Source of the DNA: Varibaculum cambriense | Lineage (GTDB): Bacteria; Actinomycetota; Actinomycetes; Actinomycetales; Actinomycetaceae | Direction of reading: 5' to 3' | Length of the DNA stretch: 64,000 nucleotides | Assembly: GCF_022133705.1 (NCBI RefSeq) | Contig: NZ_JAKNHJ010000009.1 | Coordinates: 1-64,000, forward strand | Part shown: one piece after another, positions 1 to 8,626 of the stretch | How the letters are laid out: each line of letters opens with the position of its first letter | Position numbering within the stretch: the stretch's first letter is position 1 | The notes under the pieces: model-generated | Seen by the model: only the letters and a program-made list of their open reading frames with translations | What the model was told of the DNA's origin: nothing | Databases searched by the model: none | Made by a program: the position numbers and the translations under genes

Positions 1-101
1 GGAATCACGAGCGCCTACACGAGGCACTCGGATACAGAACTCCCAACGAGATAATCACCAGCTATAATCAAACACGGGTCAACGAACTGACCCCCGTATA
101 A
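1..101 (+). CDS. IS3-family transposase, C-terminal end (partial)
   Basis: Only the last 32 codons are in the window; the gene starts upstream of base 1. The frame beginning at base 3 reads NHERLHEALGYRTPNEI and runs on to a TAA at 99-101. The pattern N-x-x-R-L-H-x-A-L-G-Y-x-[TS]-P is the typical C-terminal end of the rve integrase domain of IS3-type OrfB transposases. A terminal repeat follows at 107-129, so the element seems complete at this end. Whether the rest is intact cannot be seen. Confidence in the family is good; the subgroup is not assigned. Confidence 0.75.
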   Translation, partial: NHERLHEALGYRTPNEIITSYNQTRVNELTPV

Positions 102-106
102 GAAGC

Positions 107-129
107 GGAACAAAACCCAGTACGGTTCA
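107..129 (+). repeat. Right terminal inverted repeat of the IS3-like element
   Basis: The stretch ending AAAACCCAGTACGGTTCA lies a few bases after the transposase stop. Read on the minus strand it begins TGAACCGTACTGGG, the TG-starting end style of IS3-family elements. The matching left end is outside the window, so this rests on position and family style only. Confidence 0.5.
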
Positions 130-236
130 CATCTACTTCTTTTTTCATCGCTCTTACGGCAGCTAGCACTCTAATATCCGCTCGTTGCCTAAAATAACCG
201 ACAACTACCTCTAGTACCCAACTAGCATCCCGGGAA

Positions 237-343
237 GCGCGGGGGATAGATTTTATCCGAGTAGGCGCGGTGGGCATAAGAATTTGGAAAACGTCGCTAC
301 GTTTTCCAACTCCTTGGGCGGGAGGAAAAACTTTTCCCTCGCG
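237..343 (+). repeat. Structured repeat family A, copy 1
   Basis: The element has an outer stem (about 238-254 with 326-343), the conserved strand ATCCGAG-GGCGCGGTGGGC, an inner hairpin at 284-309 (TTGGAAAACGT, loop CGCT, ACGTTTTCCAA), then the conserved strand TTGGGCGGGAGGAAAAA. The same plan recurs at 14703, 40281, 40457, 43056, 43460 and 43601. It lies just beyond the IS3 end and downstream of the minus-strand FKBP gene, so it could sit in that transcript's 3' tail. There is no T-run as in a plain terminator. Confidence 0.75.
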
Positions 344-363
344 TCCTCAAGATATAGGAACTG

Positions 364-1350
364 TTACCCGAGGCGGGTGCTGGTTTGCTTGGCACCAATA
401 TCGTAGATAGCGATGCGAGCGGGATGCGCCTTTGCCCCTTGGCGCTCGCCCTCGGCAGGCTCTAACATCACCATCCGCGAGCCAACCGGCACCCCTAGGA
501 ATTGTGGGGTGGTCTGCACAGTAGAGGGAGTAGAAACCATTTTGCCGCTGAGCCACGAACTGGACACTTTTGACCATTGACCTTGCTCGAAGGTGGCGGC
601 AGTCAAATGTACCCCGGGAAAGTCATCTGGCTCCAGGTTTTCCCCTTTACCTTGATACAGCATTATTACCTGTTTCGTTTTCGGGGCAGGCAGCGCAGGA
701 TCGATAGTTACCCGTGGCTGGCTGCCGGGAGCCCCGCTAATCTTTAACCCTTTAGGTAACTTGTCAAAAGATTTATCTATTTTCTTGGCCTGTTTCAGCG
801 CGGAAACATTACTTAGATCCATGGCGCTAATCAGGTCGATCACGAACACCATCGTGGAGTTGGCGGGAATGCGTTTCGCGGCTTCGCCTTGGAATCCCAG
901 TTGCGGAGGCACCGTGATCTGTACCCGGGAACCGAGCTTCTTGCCGATTAATGCCTGTTTCCAGCCCGGGATAACTTCGCTCATCGCGTATCCTTGGGCG
1001 GAGTCACCGACTCGGAAGGTACTCATCACGGTCTTGCCGTCCCACAAGTTACCTAAAGTATCCATGAGTACTTGGTCTTTGGCGGTCACGCTGCGCCCTT
1101 CGCCCTCGTATAGTACCCGTACCTGCAAACTGGTTGGTGCTTTCCCCGCACCGGACTCCATCTGGGGGGCTTGGCCTAACTCCCCGGTTACTGCCGGGAA
1201 TTTTCCTTTTACCTCAGGAGCCGAGGCGTCGGAAGCGCTAGATGAACATCCGGAAAGTAGGGATATCGCTAAGGCAGCGACCAACGCCAAGACTATTACC
1301 CGAGCTGACCGTATCCGCTTCGGTTGGGAAGGAATGTTTTGAGTTTGCAT
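364..1350 (-). CDS. FKBP-type peptidyl-prolyl isomerase lipoprotein (second of a tandem pair)
   Basis: This is a likely extracytoplasmic prolyl isomerase or chaperone that is secreted and lipid-anchored. After a basic N-terminus and a hydrophobic segment (about residues 17-31) there is a lipobox LLSGC with Cys35, followed by a Ser/Ala-rich linker. Residues about 75-172 form an FKBP domain with VIPGWKQALIGKKLGSRV and IPANSTMVFVIDLI. The usual L-x-Y-G near the active site reads LGFQG, so the pocket is less canonical than in the neighbour. The C-terminal 150 residues resemble a second, degenerate FKBP-like module, as in the upstream paralogue. It follows the homologous gene at 1369-2265 by 18 bases on the same strand, so it is probably co-transcribed and a tandem duplicate. 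Confidence 0.85.
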   Translation of the reverse strand: MQTQNIPSQPKRIRSARVIVLALVAALAISLLSGCSSSASDASAPEVKGKFPAVTGELGQAPQMESGAGKAPTSLQVRVLYEGEGRSVTAKDQVLMDTLGNLWDGKTVMSTFRVGDSAQGYAMSEVIPGWKQALIGKKLGSRVQITVPPQLGFQGEAAKRIPANSTMVFVIDLISAMDLSNVSALKQAKKIDKSFDKLPKGLKISGAPGSQPRVTIDPALPAPKTKQVIMLYQGKGENLEPDDFPGVHLTAATFEQGQWSKVSSSWLSGKMVSTPSTVQTTPQFLGVPVGSRMVMLEPAEGERQGAKAHPARIAIYDIGAKQTSTRLG

Positions 1351-1368
1351 GGCGGTGTCTACCAGCTC

Positions 1369-2265
1369 TTAGAGGGTACCCACGATATCCATTACTAGGG
1401 CGACCGCCTGCCCATCTTGCATCGTGCTTAAAGCCAGGCGGGAACCGACGTTTTTACCGACTAGTTCTTTGTCCAACTTCAATTCTGCCAGAGTTTTTTC
1501 TCCCTGCAGCGTCATCGGGGTGTTACTATCCCAGGTGGACACAGTCTTTCCTTGCTGATCTAGCCAACTTTGATGCACAATCACCACGTCATCGGCTTTC
1601 AGCGCGGCCCCGTTTCCGGTAGCAAGCACGCTCACGGCACGGTCTTTGGCGAGCTGCCCAGCGTTAACCTTCAATACGGGTTTCTCCCCCAATTTTCCGC
1701 TAACTTCTAGGCCGGGGAGAGTCTTTCCGGTAGCTTTGGCCTGTGCCAGCTGCTCTTCACCTTTCTTCATTTGCGAGGCAGAGAAACATTTCAAGGTATC
1801 GACCACGAACACCAGGGTTGATCCAGCAGGAATATCACCCATTGCCTGCTCCCCGTACCCCAATTCGGGTGGAATAACCAGGAGGGTGCGCGATCCCGGC
1901 TTGGCATTTTTAAGTCCCTGTCCCCAACCGGGAACTACTTGTTTTAACGAGAAAATAGCGGGATTTCCCCGGTCGAAACTGGAATCAAATTTCTTCCCGT
2001 CCCACAACTGGCCGTGATAGTTGACTTTCAGCACTGCGTCGGCACCGCAAGCCTCGCCCTCGCCAGCTTTAACGGTGCCAACTTTCAATTCTTTCGGTGC
2101 AGTCCCCTCTCCCGCACTGACTGTGGGGGTTTTCCCGTATTCGCCCTCAACTTTGACTCCGAAATCTGAGAAGGAACCATCGCTACTGCAGCCGGTGAGC
2201 CCTGCACCTAATAATGCACCTAGCAGGGCAATAGCAGCAACAGATGTAGAAAGTCTACGTTTCAC
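1369..2265 (-). CDS. FKBP-type peptidyl-prolyl isomerase lipoprotein (first of a tandem pair)
   Basis: The protein is a predicted lipoprotein: basic start, hydrophobic core, lipobox GLTGC with Cys26. The FKBP domain (about residues 70-160) is canonical, with KVNYHGQLWDGKKFDSSF, VVPGWGQGLKNAKPGSR and IPPELGYGEQAMGDIPAG, matching the family's FDSS, VIPGW and IP-LGYG motifs. Residues about 180-298 form a second weak FKBP-like region without those motifs. The two FKBP genes share this two-module plan, so a duplication is likely. It lies 19 bases downstream of erpA in the same direction. Expected role: folding of exported proteins at the cell surface. The substrate is unknown. Confidence 0.9.
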   Translation of the reverse strand: MKRRLSTSVAAIALLGALLGAGLTGCSSDGSFSDFGVKVEGEYGKTPTVSAGEGTAPKELKVGTVKAGEGEACGADAVLKVNYHGQLWDGKKFDSSFDRGNPAIFSLKQVVPGWGQGLKNAKPGSRTLLVIPPELGYGEQAMGDIPAGSTLVFVVDTLKCFSASQMKKGEEQLAQAKATGKTLPGLEVSGKLGEKPVLKVNAGQLAKDRAVSVLATGNGAALKADDVVIVHQSWLDQQGKTVSTWDSNTPMTLQGEKTLAELKLDKELVGKNVGSRLALSTMQDGQAVALVMDIVGTL

Positions 2266-2284
2266 AGCAAGATCCTAACTGTTT

Positions 2285-2644
2285 TTAGTGGAACGATTGG
2301 CCGCAGGCGCAAGAACCTACCGCATTCGGATTATCGATCGTGAAGCCTTGGCGTTCAATGGTGTCGGAAAAATCAATCGAGGCTCCGTCTAAGTAGGGGT
2401 TGGACATTTTATCTACCACTACCTCCACCCCGGGGGCGAACTCGACTACTGCGTCGCCGTCTAAGAGGCGCTCATCAAAATAAAGCTGATAGATCAGTCC
2501 CGAGCATCCTCCCGGCTGCACCGCTATCCGCAGGCGCAGATCATCGCGCCCTTCCTGGTCTAGCAGTGATTTCACTTTTTCAGTGGCGGCATCGGTCAAA
2601 GTTACTTTGTGGGTAGCTGTCTTTTCAGCCTGTTGTTCACTCAT
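2285..2644 (-). CDS. erpA: Iron-sulfur cluster insertion protein (HesB/IscA/ErpA family)
   Basis: This is an A-type Fe-S carrier that hands clusters to apo-enzymes. Its 119 residues are typical of the family. The three conserved cysteines are present: Cys47 in QPGGCSGL and the C-terminal pair Cys112 and Cys114 in GSCACGQSF. The start ATG follows the upstream sequence TGAGGAACAGAT, a weak Shine-Dalgarno. It sits between the glycerate-kinase-like gene and the FKBP pair on the same strand. The erpA name follows actinobacterial usage; the fold cannot separate ErpA from IscA. Confidence 0.92.
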   Translation of the reverse strand: MSEQQAEKTATHKVTLTDAATEKVKSLLDQEGRDDLRLRIAVQPGGCSGLIYQLYFDERLLDGDAVVEFAPGVEVVVDKMSNPYLDGASIDFSDTIERQGFTIDNPNAVGSCACGQSFH

Positions 2645-2712
2645 ATCTGTTCCTCAAAATTTTCTAGATCAACTAAGTTAGTCCTTAGCCTAGTCCAAGG
2701 TGGCTCTAGTGG

Positions 2713-3714
2713 CTATTGCGACCAGGTACGCGCTAAGCGAAGTCCGGCCTCTTCCATACCGCCAGTATCGGTAGGGAATTGGTAGACGCCATCTATTCCC
2801 CGCTCGGCAATCTCGCCTCTACTCAGATTATTTTCACTGGTAACTACCACTATCGGCACCCCGAAGCGGTTGGCGAGGTCGCATAAATGCTCCAAGGGAG
2901 AGCCGGGAAGATTCCAGGGGGATAGCTCTTCAGTATTCGCCACTAGCAAATCTGTGGTTTCTAAAACTTGCGGCAGACTGGTTTGCTGATCCAGGAAATC
3001 TGCCGCAAAATCCAGGCGGGCTCCCAGCCTGCCTAATAGTTCTCCCACTCCCCAAGCGCATCCTCCTGTGGGCAGAACCCCCACTTGGGTACCTGGTGCA
3101 GGTTTTTTGCCTGAAAAATCCGAAATCTCAAGGTAGCGGCGGGTTCCGTATTTTTCGGCTTCTTTAAGCACGCTTTCCCAGTTTTCTTTAGTTTGTTGCG
3201 CAATCTTCGGGCTAGTTTTAGCGATCTGAGCTAGCACCCCGGAATTTGTTAGCAACGGTTTCTGGCTGCCGGTAACTACCGTCGCCCCAGCCAGATCCCG
3301 CGCTAAAGATTCCCAAACCTGTGGGCTCATTTGACCCGCGCCGTAAGTGGCCGCCACTCCCGTTAAGAATTGCCCAGGAAACGCCGGTAAATCCTCTAGA
3401 TCCCCGGGAGGAAGCGCCCCCAGCGGCGAGTACTCACTTTGCAGGTTTTCTTTCCCGCAGACGGCGGGCAGATAGAGGCCTTTACCCGCTTTAAGTAGCA
3501 TCGGTAAGGTGCTACCTGCCTTAGCAGGATCACTCGTCCTCGAAAATAGATCCGCTAGCGGATAGCCAGCGGCAACTTCCGGATACGCCCACGAATAGGG
3601 GACAACCTGCAGCTGGTCGCGACTTTTATGCTTTAGCCAGCCTGTCTTAAAGGCTTGCCCCCCTTTGCGGGCGCTGGTCTGCAGCGTGCTGGCTACTGCC
3701 AGAAGTATCTGCAC
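2713..3714 (-). CDS. Glycerate-kinase-like protein
   Basis: The 333-residue protein shares the plan of the GlxK-type glycerate kinase family. It has an N-terminal LLAVASTLQTSARKGGQAF (family pattern: P-D-S-F-K-G-S-L-x-A near the start) and a C-terminal stretch GGCAWGVGELLGRLGARL followed by DLLVANTEELS, which parallels the family's G-G-A-x-G-G-L and D-x-V-I-T-G-E-G segments. Those key motifs are weakly kept (TGEG reads ANTEE), so catalysis on glycerate is doubtful and the call is only to family level. The GTG start abuts the stop codon of the M20 peptidase gene at 3715, so the two are probably translationally coupled. Confidence 0.5.
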   Translation of the reverse strand: MQILLAVASTLQTSARKGGQAFKTGWLKHKSRDQLQVVPYSWAYPEVAAGYPLADLFSRTSDPAKAGSTLPMLLKAGKGLYLPAVCGKENLQSEYSPLGALPPGDLEDLPAFPGQFLTGVAATYGAGQMSPQVWESLARDLAGATVVTGSQKPLLTNSGVLAQIAKTSPKIAQQTKENWESVLKEAEKYGTRRYLEISDFSGKKPAPGTQVGVLPTGGCAWGVGELLGRLGARLDFAADFLDQQTSLPQVLETTDLLVANTEELSPWNLPGSPLEHLCDLANRFGVPIVVVTSENNLSRGEIAERGIDGVYQFPTDTGGMEEAGLRLARTWSQ

Positions 3715-5064
3715 TTAAATCTTTCCACCTAAACGAGCCAGGAACAGCGCCTCGGCGGTAATAGCATTCTTCAGGTCGCCTAAATCCTGGGATTCATTTT
3801 CTGAATGTGCGTTAGTGGCAGGATCTTCCACTCCGGTGATTAAGATATCGGCCTGCGGGAAAACCTGTGCCAGGTCAGCGGTCATGGGGATTGCTCCCCC
3901 GCACCCAATATCTACCGCGTCCTTATCCCAAGCACTTGATAGCGCCCATTTCATATCTTTTTCCGCCGCCGATGCTTGGGCTTGGTAGGACGGACCGCAT
4001 TCGAGAATCTCGGTTTCTACCTCCGCTCCGAAGGGGGCATTTTCTTTCAAGAACCTGCTTAATGCTTGGGCACATTCGGCGCTATCGGTTCCGGGAGCAG
4101 TGCGCAAGGACAGCCGCAAACAGGTTTCCGGCACCAGGGCATTAGCGCTTTCGGCGCGAGAACGCTGATCCCAACCGATAACGCAAAGTGCCGGTTGGTT
4201 CCATAAACGCGCGGCCACATCCCCCTTTCCAGCTAGCTCAAAGCTCTCCACTACCTGGGCATCCGCCTTGAACAAGTCTTCCGGATAGTGAACATCAGCA
4301 CTGGTAGATCCCCCAAGACCGGGTACTGCCAAGCTGCCATCGGGATTAAAGCATTTCGCGAGCAACAGGCTAGCAACCGTGACTGCATCTAGCACCGGGC
4401 CTCCAAAAGCTCCCGAATGCAGGGCAGTGTTCATTACTTTAACTTTCACATCCATACTGGCGACTCCCCGCAAAGTTGCGGTCAGAGCGGGTTCGCCTAC
4501 CCGCCAGTTATCGGAATCGCAAACAATGATGGCATCAGCGGCTAAATCTTCCCGATATTTTTCAATAAAGTTCCGGAACGAGGGCGAGCCGATCTCTTCT
4601 TCGCCCTCAATAAAGCAAGTTACGTTAACCGGGCAGTTATCTGCCAAAGCGAGGAGCGTCCCGTAGTGCACCATTACCCCCGCTCCATCATCGGAGGTAC
4701 CGCGCCCATACAGGCGGCCATTCTTTTCGGTAGCTACAAAGGGCTCAGTATTCCAGCGCTCGGCAGGTCCGGCCGGTTGGACATCATGGTGAGCATAAAG
4801 CAATACCGTTTTGGCCTGCGGATCTACAATCTTGCGGGCAATAACTGCCGGCATTCCTTCCTCACCAGTGGGGGTTGGTGCGGTTTTTACTTCCGTTTCC
4901 ATCCCCAGGTTTGAAAATAACTGCGCCACATGCCGAGCCGATTTTTCTACTTCCGCGCGGGATGCAGAAGAAACTGAAGGAATCGCTACCAGTTTGGTTA
5001 GCTCACTCTTAACATCATCAAAAATACGGTCAGAAGCCGCTTTATAATCCGAAATATCACTCAT
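3715..5064 (-). CDS. M20-family dipeptidase / metallopeptidase
   Basis: This is a zinc aminoacyl-dipeptidase of the M20 clan, probably cytosolic. The metal and catalytic motifs are visible in order: LLYAHHDVQPAG (His, Asp) near residue 90, GRGTSDDGAGVM near 125, EGEEEIGSPSF near 160, CDSDN after it and TNAHSENE near the C-terminus. The dimerisation domain lies between. I chose the ATG at 5064 (449 residues), because the protein from MSDISDYKAA onward matches the family, while the open frame upstream to 5421 runs through the divergent promoter and codes for nothing family-like. It precedes the glycerate-kinase-like gene with no gap. Confidence 0.9.
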   Translation of the reverse strand: MSDISDYKAASDRIFDDVKSELTKLVAIPSVSSASRAEVEKSARHVAQLFSNLGMETEVKTAPTPTGEEGMPAVIARKIVDPQAKTVLLYAHHDVQPAGPAERWNTEPFVATEKNGRLYGRGTSDDGAGVMVHYGTLLALADNCPVNVTCFIEGEEEIGSPSFRNFIEKYREDLAADAIIVCDSDNWRVGEPALTATLRGVASMDVKVKVMNTALHSGAFGGPVLDAVTVASLLLAKCFNPDGSLAVPGLGGSTSADVHYPEDLFKADAQVVESFELAGKGDVAARLWNQPALCVIGWDQRSRAESANALVPETCLRLSLRTAPGTDSAECAQALSRFLKENAPFGAEVETEILECGPSYQAQASAAEKDMKWALSSAWDKDAVDIGCGGAIPMTADLAQVFPQADILITGVEDPATNAHSENESQDLGDLKNAITAEALFLARLGGKI

Positions 5065-5181
5065 GCTTGCCAGGTTACCCCGATACGCCCTCTTGAGGGA
5101 AAGGACAGCCACTACCGGCAAACTATCCCTGCAAACTAGGACAGATTTCCCCTGCCCGTCCTCGGCCGATAACCTGGACAG

Positions 5182-5811
5182 GTGAAACTTTTTGGACGTA
5201 ACGAAGATGAAGAGATTGAGGCTCCGCTTGATAAGGGAGAGGGCAAAGGCCGCCCTACCCCAAAACGTAAAGAAGCGGAGGCAAAGAATCGCCGCCCCCT
5301 GATTGTAGACAAGAAAGAAGCCCGCAAGCGTCGCCGCGAGCAACGCGATAAGCTCTACAAGAAACAGCAAGCCGCCTTGGATGGCAAGGGAGATGAACGT
5401 TACCTTCCCTACAATGACCAAGGCCCGGTGCGCCGTTATATTCGCGATTTTGTAGATTCCCGTTTTGCTATCGGCGAGCTATTCATGCCGATAGTACTAG
5501 CCTTCCTAATCCTTTCGATCGCGTTTTCTCGCAACCAACAGTTGAACGCGATTTTGCTGTTTTCCATGTGGGCCTTACTGCTATTGGCGATTATCGAAGC
5601 CGTGGTCACCACCATGATAATTAATCGGGCGCTCCTGGGGGTTACCGGGGGGGATAAACGGGTAAAGAAAGGAAACGGGCGTTATATTCTGATGCGCCTG
5701 GCAAGTCCGCGCAGAATGCGTCGGCCGCGCCCTTCTGGCCCGCGCGGTCCGCGTCCCGATATTAATGAATACGCTGGTGATATTCGCTCCTATATGCGTT
5801 CTCGCGTCTAA
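5182..5811 (+). CDS. DUF3043 membrane protein
   Basis: This is an actinobacterial integral membrane protein of unknown function. The first 80 residues are highly charged (RKRRREQRDKLYKKQQ), followed by the family hallmark GPVRRYIRDFVDSRF. Two hydrophobic segments follow, about residues 97-115 and 120-145. The tail is basic and Pro/Arg-rich and ends NEYAGDIRSYMRSRV. The start is a GTG at 5182. The gene is divergent from the M20 peptidase, and its last four bases overlap the end of the convergent pyrD. Confidence 0.85.
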   Translation: MKLFGRNEDEEIEAPLDKGEGKGRPTPKRKEAEAKNRRPLIVDKKEARKRRREQRDKLYKKQQAALDGKGDERYLPYNDQGPVRRYIRDFVDSRFAIGELFMPIVLAFLILSIAFSRNQQLNAILLFSMWALLLLAIIEAVVTTMIINRALLGVTGGDKRVKKGNGRYILMRLASPRRMRRPRPSGPRGPRPDINEYAGDIRSYMRSRV

Positions 5812-6884
5812 CGGGTTTTCCGCATCGGCAGAGCGGGAAGCTCTCTAGAAAGCTGTTTATTTAGCTTTCCCGCAAAGGAGGGCCCCTTATAGATCATGGC
5901 GGTAAACGCCTCTAGTAAGTCAGCTCCCGCGTCCAGGAACTGACGGGCACTGGTCTCGTCCTCAATTCCCCCGCACCCGATAACCAGGTAGTCATCTCCC
6001 AGTTCCTGGCGCAATAAACGCACCACTTCTAGGGCACGTTCTTTTAAGGGGGGTCCTGACAGCCCGCCCTCACCAAAATCGTGGTTAATGGTGGTGTTAG
6101 TGGCAATCACTCCCGCCAGTCCCACTTCTTTAACGATTTGCGCTAGTTCTTTTAACTGATCATTCCCTAAATCGGGAGCCAGCTTTACCAGCACCGGGAC
6201 TTGCCTGCCCGCACTCTGCCTTCCCGCGGCAACTACCGCTTGCCCGATCTGCCGCAGTTGCTCGCTAGCTTGCAGGCTACGAAGTCCCGGCGTATTGGGA
6301 GAAGAAACGTTAATCACTAAATAGTCCGCATATTTCGCCAATTGCCACGCGCTGACGCGGTAATCTTCGGCTGCGTCAGCCAGCTCGGTAGTCTTATTCT
6401 TCCCTAGATTTACCCCCAAAATTAGGGATCTACCTGCCGCGCCACTTCTGAGCTTCTGCAGGCGATGCGCCATTTCCCGGGCACCCTGGTTATTGAAACC
6501 CATCCGGTTCCGCACTGCCCGCAGCGGTAATATCCTCCACAGGCGCGGCTTATCGTTTCCGGGTTGAGGACGCGGAGTTACCGTCCCAACCTCAACGAAT
6601 GCGAACCCGAACGCTCCGAACTGCAGCGGAGCTAAGGCATCTTTGTCCATCCCCGCTGCCAGACCCAAATATCCGGGAACAGGCCTGGCCAGGGATTTCA
6701 ATCCCCGCTCATCGCCTACCCAACCGCCTTTCAAGGTTCCTACTGATCCGGAGAAAAATATCCTGATCAATCCGGTTAGGCCGGGAACTCGAGAGATTAG
6801 ATACAGGGCTTTCATCGTGGCGTTGTGACATTTTTCGGCATCGAAGCGCGCAATCAGGTGTTTGTATAAAAATCGGTACAGCAC
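5808..6884 (-). CDS. pyrD: Dihydroorotate dehydrogenase (quinone), class 2
   Basis: Catalyses the FMN-dependent oxidation of dihydroorotate to orotate in pyrimidine synthesis, with quinone as acceptor at the membrane. It is class 2: about 45 N-terminal residues form the membrane-associating helices (LYRFLYKHLIARFDAEKCHN), then GLAAGMDKDALAPLQFGAFGFAFVEVGTVTP. NVSSPNTPGLRSLQ carries the catalytic serine region, and VIGCGGIEDETSARQFLDAGADLLEAFTAMIY is the C-terminal FMN-phosphate site. Length 358 fits the class. The start is a GTG. It is convergent with the DUF3043 gene (4-base overlap) and not near other pyr genes; pyrH at 50968 is far away. Confidence 0.95.
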   Translation of the reverse strand: MLYRFLYKHLIARFDAEKCHNATMKALYLISRVPGLTGLIRIFFSGSVGTLKGGWVGDERGLKSLARPVPGYLGLAAGMDKDALAPLQFGAFGFAFVEVGTVTPRPQPGNDKPRLWRILPLRAVRNRMGFNNQGAREMAHRLQKLRSGAAGRSLILGVNLGKNKTTELADAAEDYRVSAWQLAKYADYLVINVSSPNTPGLRSLQASEQLRQIGQAVVAAGRQSAGRQVPVLVKLAPDLGNDQLKELAQIVKEVGLAGVIATNTTINHDFGEGGLSGPPLKERALEVVRLLRQELGDDYLVIGCGGIEDETSARQFLDAGADLLEAFTAMIYKGPSFAGKLNKQLSRELPALPMRKTR

Positions 6885-6973
6885 GCTTTCAATTGTACTG
6901 AAAAGCTGACGCCTCTACTTACGCGTAGCCGGGCTAGGTGCTTCACCTTTGCTGACTTTGGTGCTTTTGCGGA

Positions 6974-7606
6974 CTAATCCCACCACAGGCACCAGCCAGG
7001 ATGAGCCCACCGCGGATCCGCGCTATAGAGCTCATCGGGAGCACAAGCCTTGCCTAAAGCTAGTTTTTCCTGGTAGGTTTGCCAGATTTTTCGCTTCTGC
7101 TGGGATGCCGGCTCGCTCGCTCCTTCGGCTAAAGCTTCCACTACAAACATGGTGTCGACACTAACGCGTTCGTCCCAACGCGAAGAGCCGATCATATATC
7201 CCGAAAGATAAACCCGTCCCGGATTGGCAATACAGGCATTTAAGAAAGCTAGCAAAGTAGGGGCATCGTTTTGCCTATCGGCTAATGCGACTCGAGGAAG
7301 CGCGGCTCTAAGTTTTGCTGCCCCCTCAGCATCTAAACCGTGGAAACGCTGGTAGTCTCCGATTCCCTGTCCGGTAGCTAAATAGTTCTTTAAAATATTG
7401 GGAATCTTAGTCTCAGCTAACCAGCCGAGCGGCCCGTAAAGGCCGGAGGGTAGCTCCGGGTCGTCGTCCAACATATCTAGGACAATCTTGTCGCCATCCT
7501 CCCCCAAAAATTCCGGGGTAGACAGGGCGAAAAAATCGGATCCTTCCAGGCGTTCCCCCAGGACCGGTTTTTCGGATTTGCGGGTAGGTGGCGAAGTGGT
7601 GGTCAT
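6974..7606 (-). CDS. Conserved hypothetical protein, 210 residues
   Basis: I do not recognise the family. The protein is soluble and acidic, with no signal peptide or membrane segment. Residues 20-60 contain LSTPEFLGEDGDKIVLDMLDDD, the middle carries a helical stretch (IPNILKNYLATGQGIGDYQRF), and it ends with a Trp-rich tail WAHPGWCLWWD. The ATG has a strong AAGGAGT Shine-Dalgarno. It is divergent from the SpoU methyltransferase gene. The coding quality is clear from the ribosome site and even codon use; no function is offered. Confidence 0.75.
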   Translation of the reverse strand: MTTTSPPTRKSEKPVLGERLEGSDFFALSTPEFLGEDGDKIVLDMLDDDPELPSGLYGPLGWLAETKIPNILKNYLATGQGIGDYQRFHGLDAEGAAKLRAALPRVALADRQNDAPTLLAFLNACIANPGRVYLSGYMIGSSRWDERVSVDTMFVVEALAEGASEPASQQKRKIWQTYQEKLALGKACAPDELYSADPRWAHPGWCLWWD

Positions 7607-7753
7607 GGTTACTCCTTGTTAGTTGGTGGTTGAAAACAACTTTGGCGCGAACCTTAATACGGATGTAAATAAGAAATAACCAGACCAGGAAAACTTTTCG
7701 GGCTAAAAAATGTGGAAATCTTTCTGGCGGATTTAAGGTTCTAAACTAGTATC

Positions 7754-8626
7754 GTGTTGATTCCGCTTGCAGATTTGTCAGATCCTCGGGTACGTGATTT
7801 TACCCAGTTAAAAGATGTGAACCTGCGCAAGAGTTTAGAGGCCAAACACGGCCTGTATTTAGCGGAGAGTTTCTCCGTGATTTCCCGGGCGCTTGCTGCC
7901 GGACATAGGCCTCGCTCTGTACTAACCAGTGAGCATTGGTTGGATCGCTTGCAGGAGACCCTGGGAGAACGCGCTAGCGACATCCCTATTTTTGTGGCTG
8001 AAGATAAACAGATAGTCCGCCTTACGGGGTTCAGTATGCATCGCGGAGCTATCGCCGCGATGGAACGTCCTGCCCTGCCGGAACTGGGAACGGTATTGGA
8101 GGGGGCACGAGCAGTGTTGATCTTAGAAGATTTAGTAGACCATACTAATGTCGGCGCCGCGATTCGCTCGGCCGCTGCGATGGGATTTGATGCCATCCTG
8201 ACCAGCCCTCATTGCGCTGACCCGCTCTATCGGCGAGCGGTTAGGGTTTCCATGGGAACTGTGTTTTCGCTACCTTGGACCCGGATTGATCAATGGCCCG
8301 ATACTTCTGCTCTAAAAGAGCACGGTTTTACTGTCGCGGGACTAGCGCTGTCTGAACAGGCGATTTCCCTGCCAGATTTTTGCGCCTACCTACAAGGCGA
8401 GGTCGCGCAGGGGCTGAAACCGAAAGTGGCGCTAGTACTGGGCACGGAAGGCCCAGGCATGAGCGAGCCGGCGCTGAACCAGTGTGACCAGCTAGTGAAA
8501 ATCCCGCTTAGTCATGGAGTAGATTCTTTGAATGTGGCTGCCGCGGGGGCAGTTGCTTGTTACGCAGTCAGCCAGGCATTAGCGGCAAAACCTGATAGGT
8601 TTACTCCTCCTAGCAGCGTTAGCTAA
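7754..8626 (+). CDS. TrmH/SpoU-family RNA 2'-O-methyltransferase
   Basis: A SPOUT-fold enzyme that methylates a ribose 2'-OH in rRNA or tRNA using S-adenosylmethionine. The N-terminal substrate-binding part (residues 1-95) has NLRKSLEAKHGLYLAESFSV. The catalytic domain shows the three SpoU motifs: LEDLVDHTNVGAAIRSA, LVLGTEGPGM and KIPLSHGVDSLNVAAAGAV, the knot region. The start is a GTG followed by TTG. The target nucleotide cannot be told from sequence alone. Confidence 0.9.
   Translation: MLIPLADLSDPRVRDFTQLKDVNLRKSLEAKHGLYLAESFSVISRALAAGHRPRSVLTSEHWLDRLQETLGERASDIPIFVAEDKQIVRLTGFSMHRGAIAAMERPALPELGTVLEGARAVLILEDLVDHTNVGAAIRSAAAMGFDAILTSPHCADPLYRRAVRVSMGTVFSLPWTRIDQWPDTSALKEHGFTVAGLALSEQAISLPDFCAYLQGEVAQGLKPKVALVLGTEGPGMSEPALNQCDQLVKIPLSHGVDSLNVAAAGAVACYAVSQALAAKPDRFTPPSSVS

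Noticed and set aside
5065-5421. N-terminal extension of the M20 peptidase to 568 residues
   Set aside because: The extension overlaps the divergent DUF3043 gene and has no family similarity; the ATG at 5064 gives a normal length.
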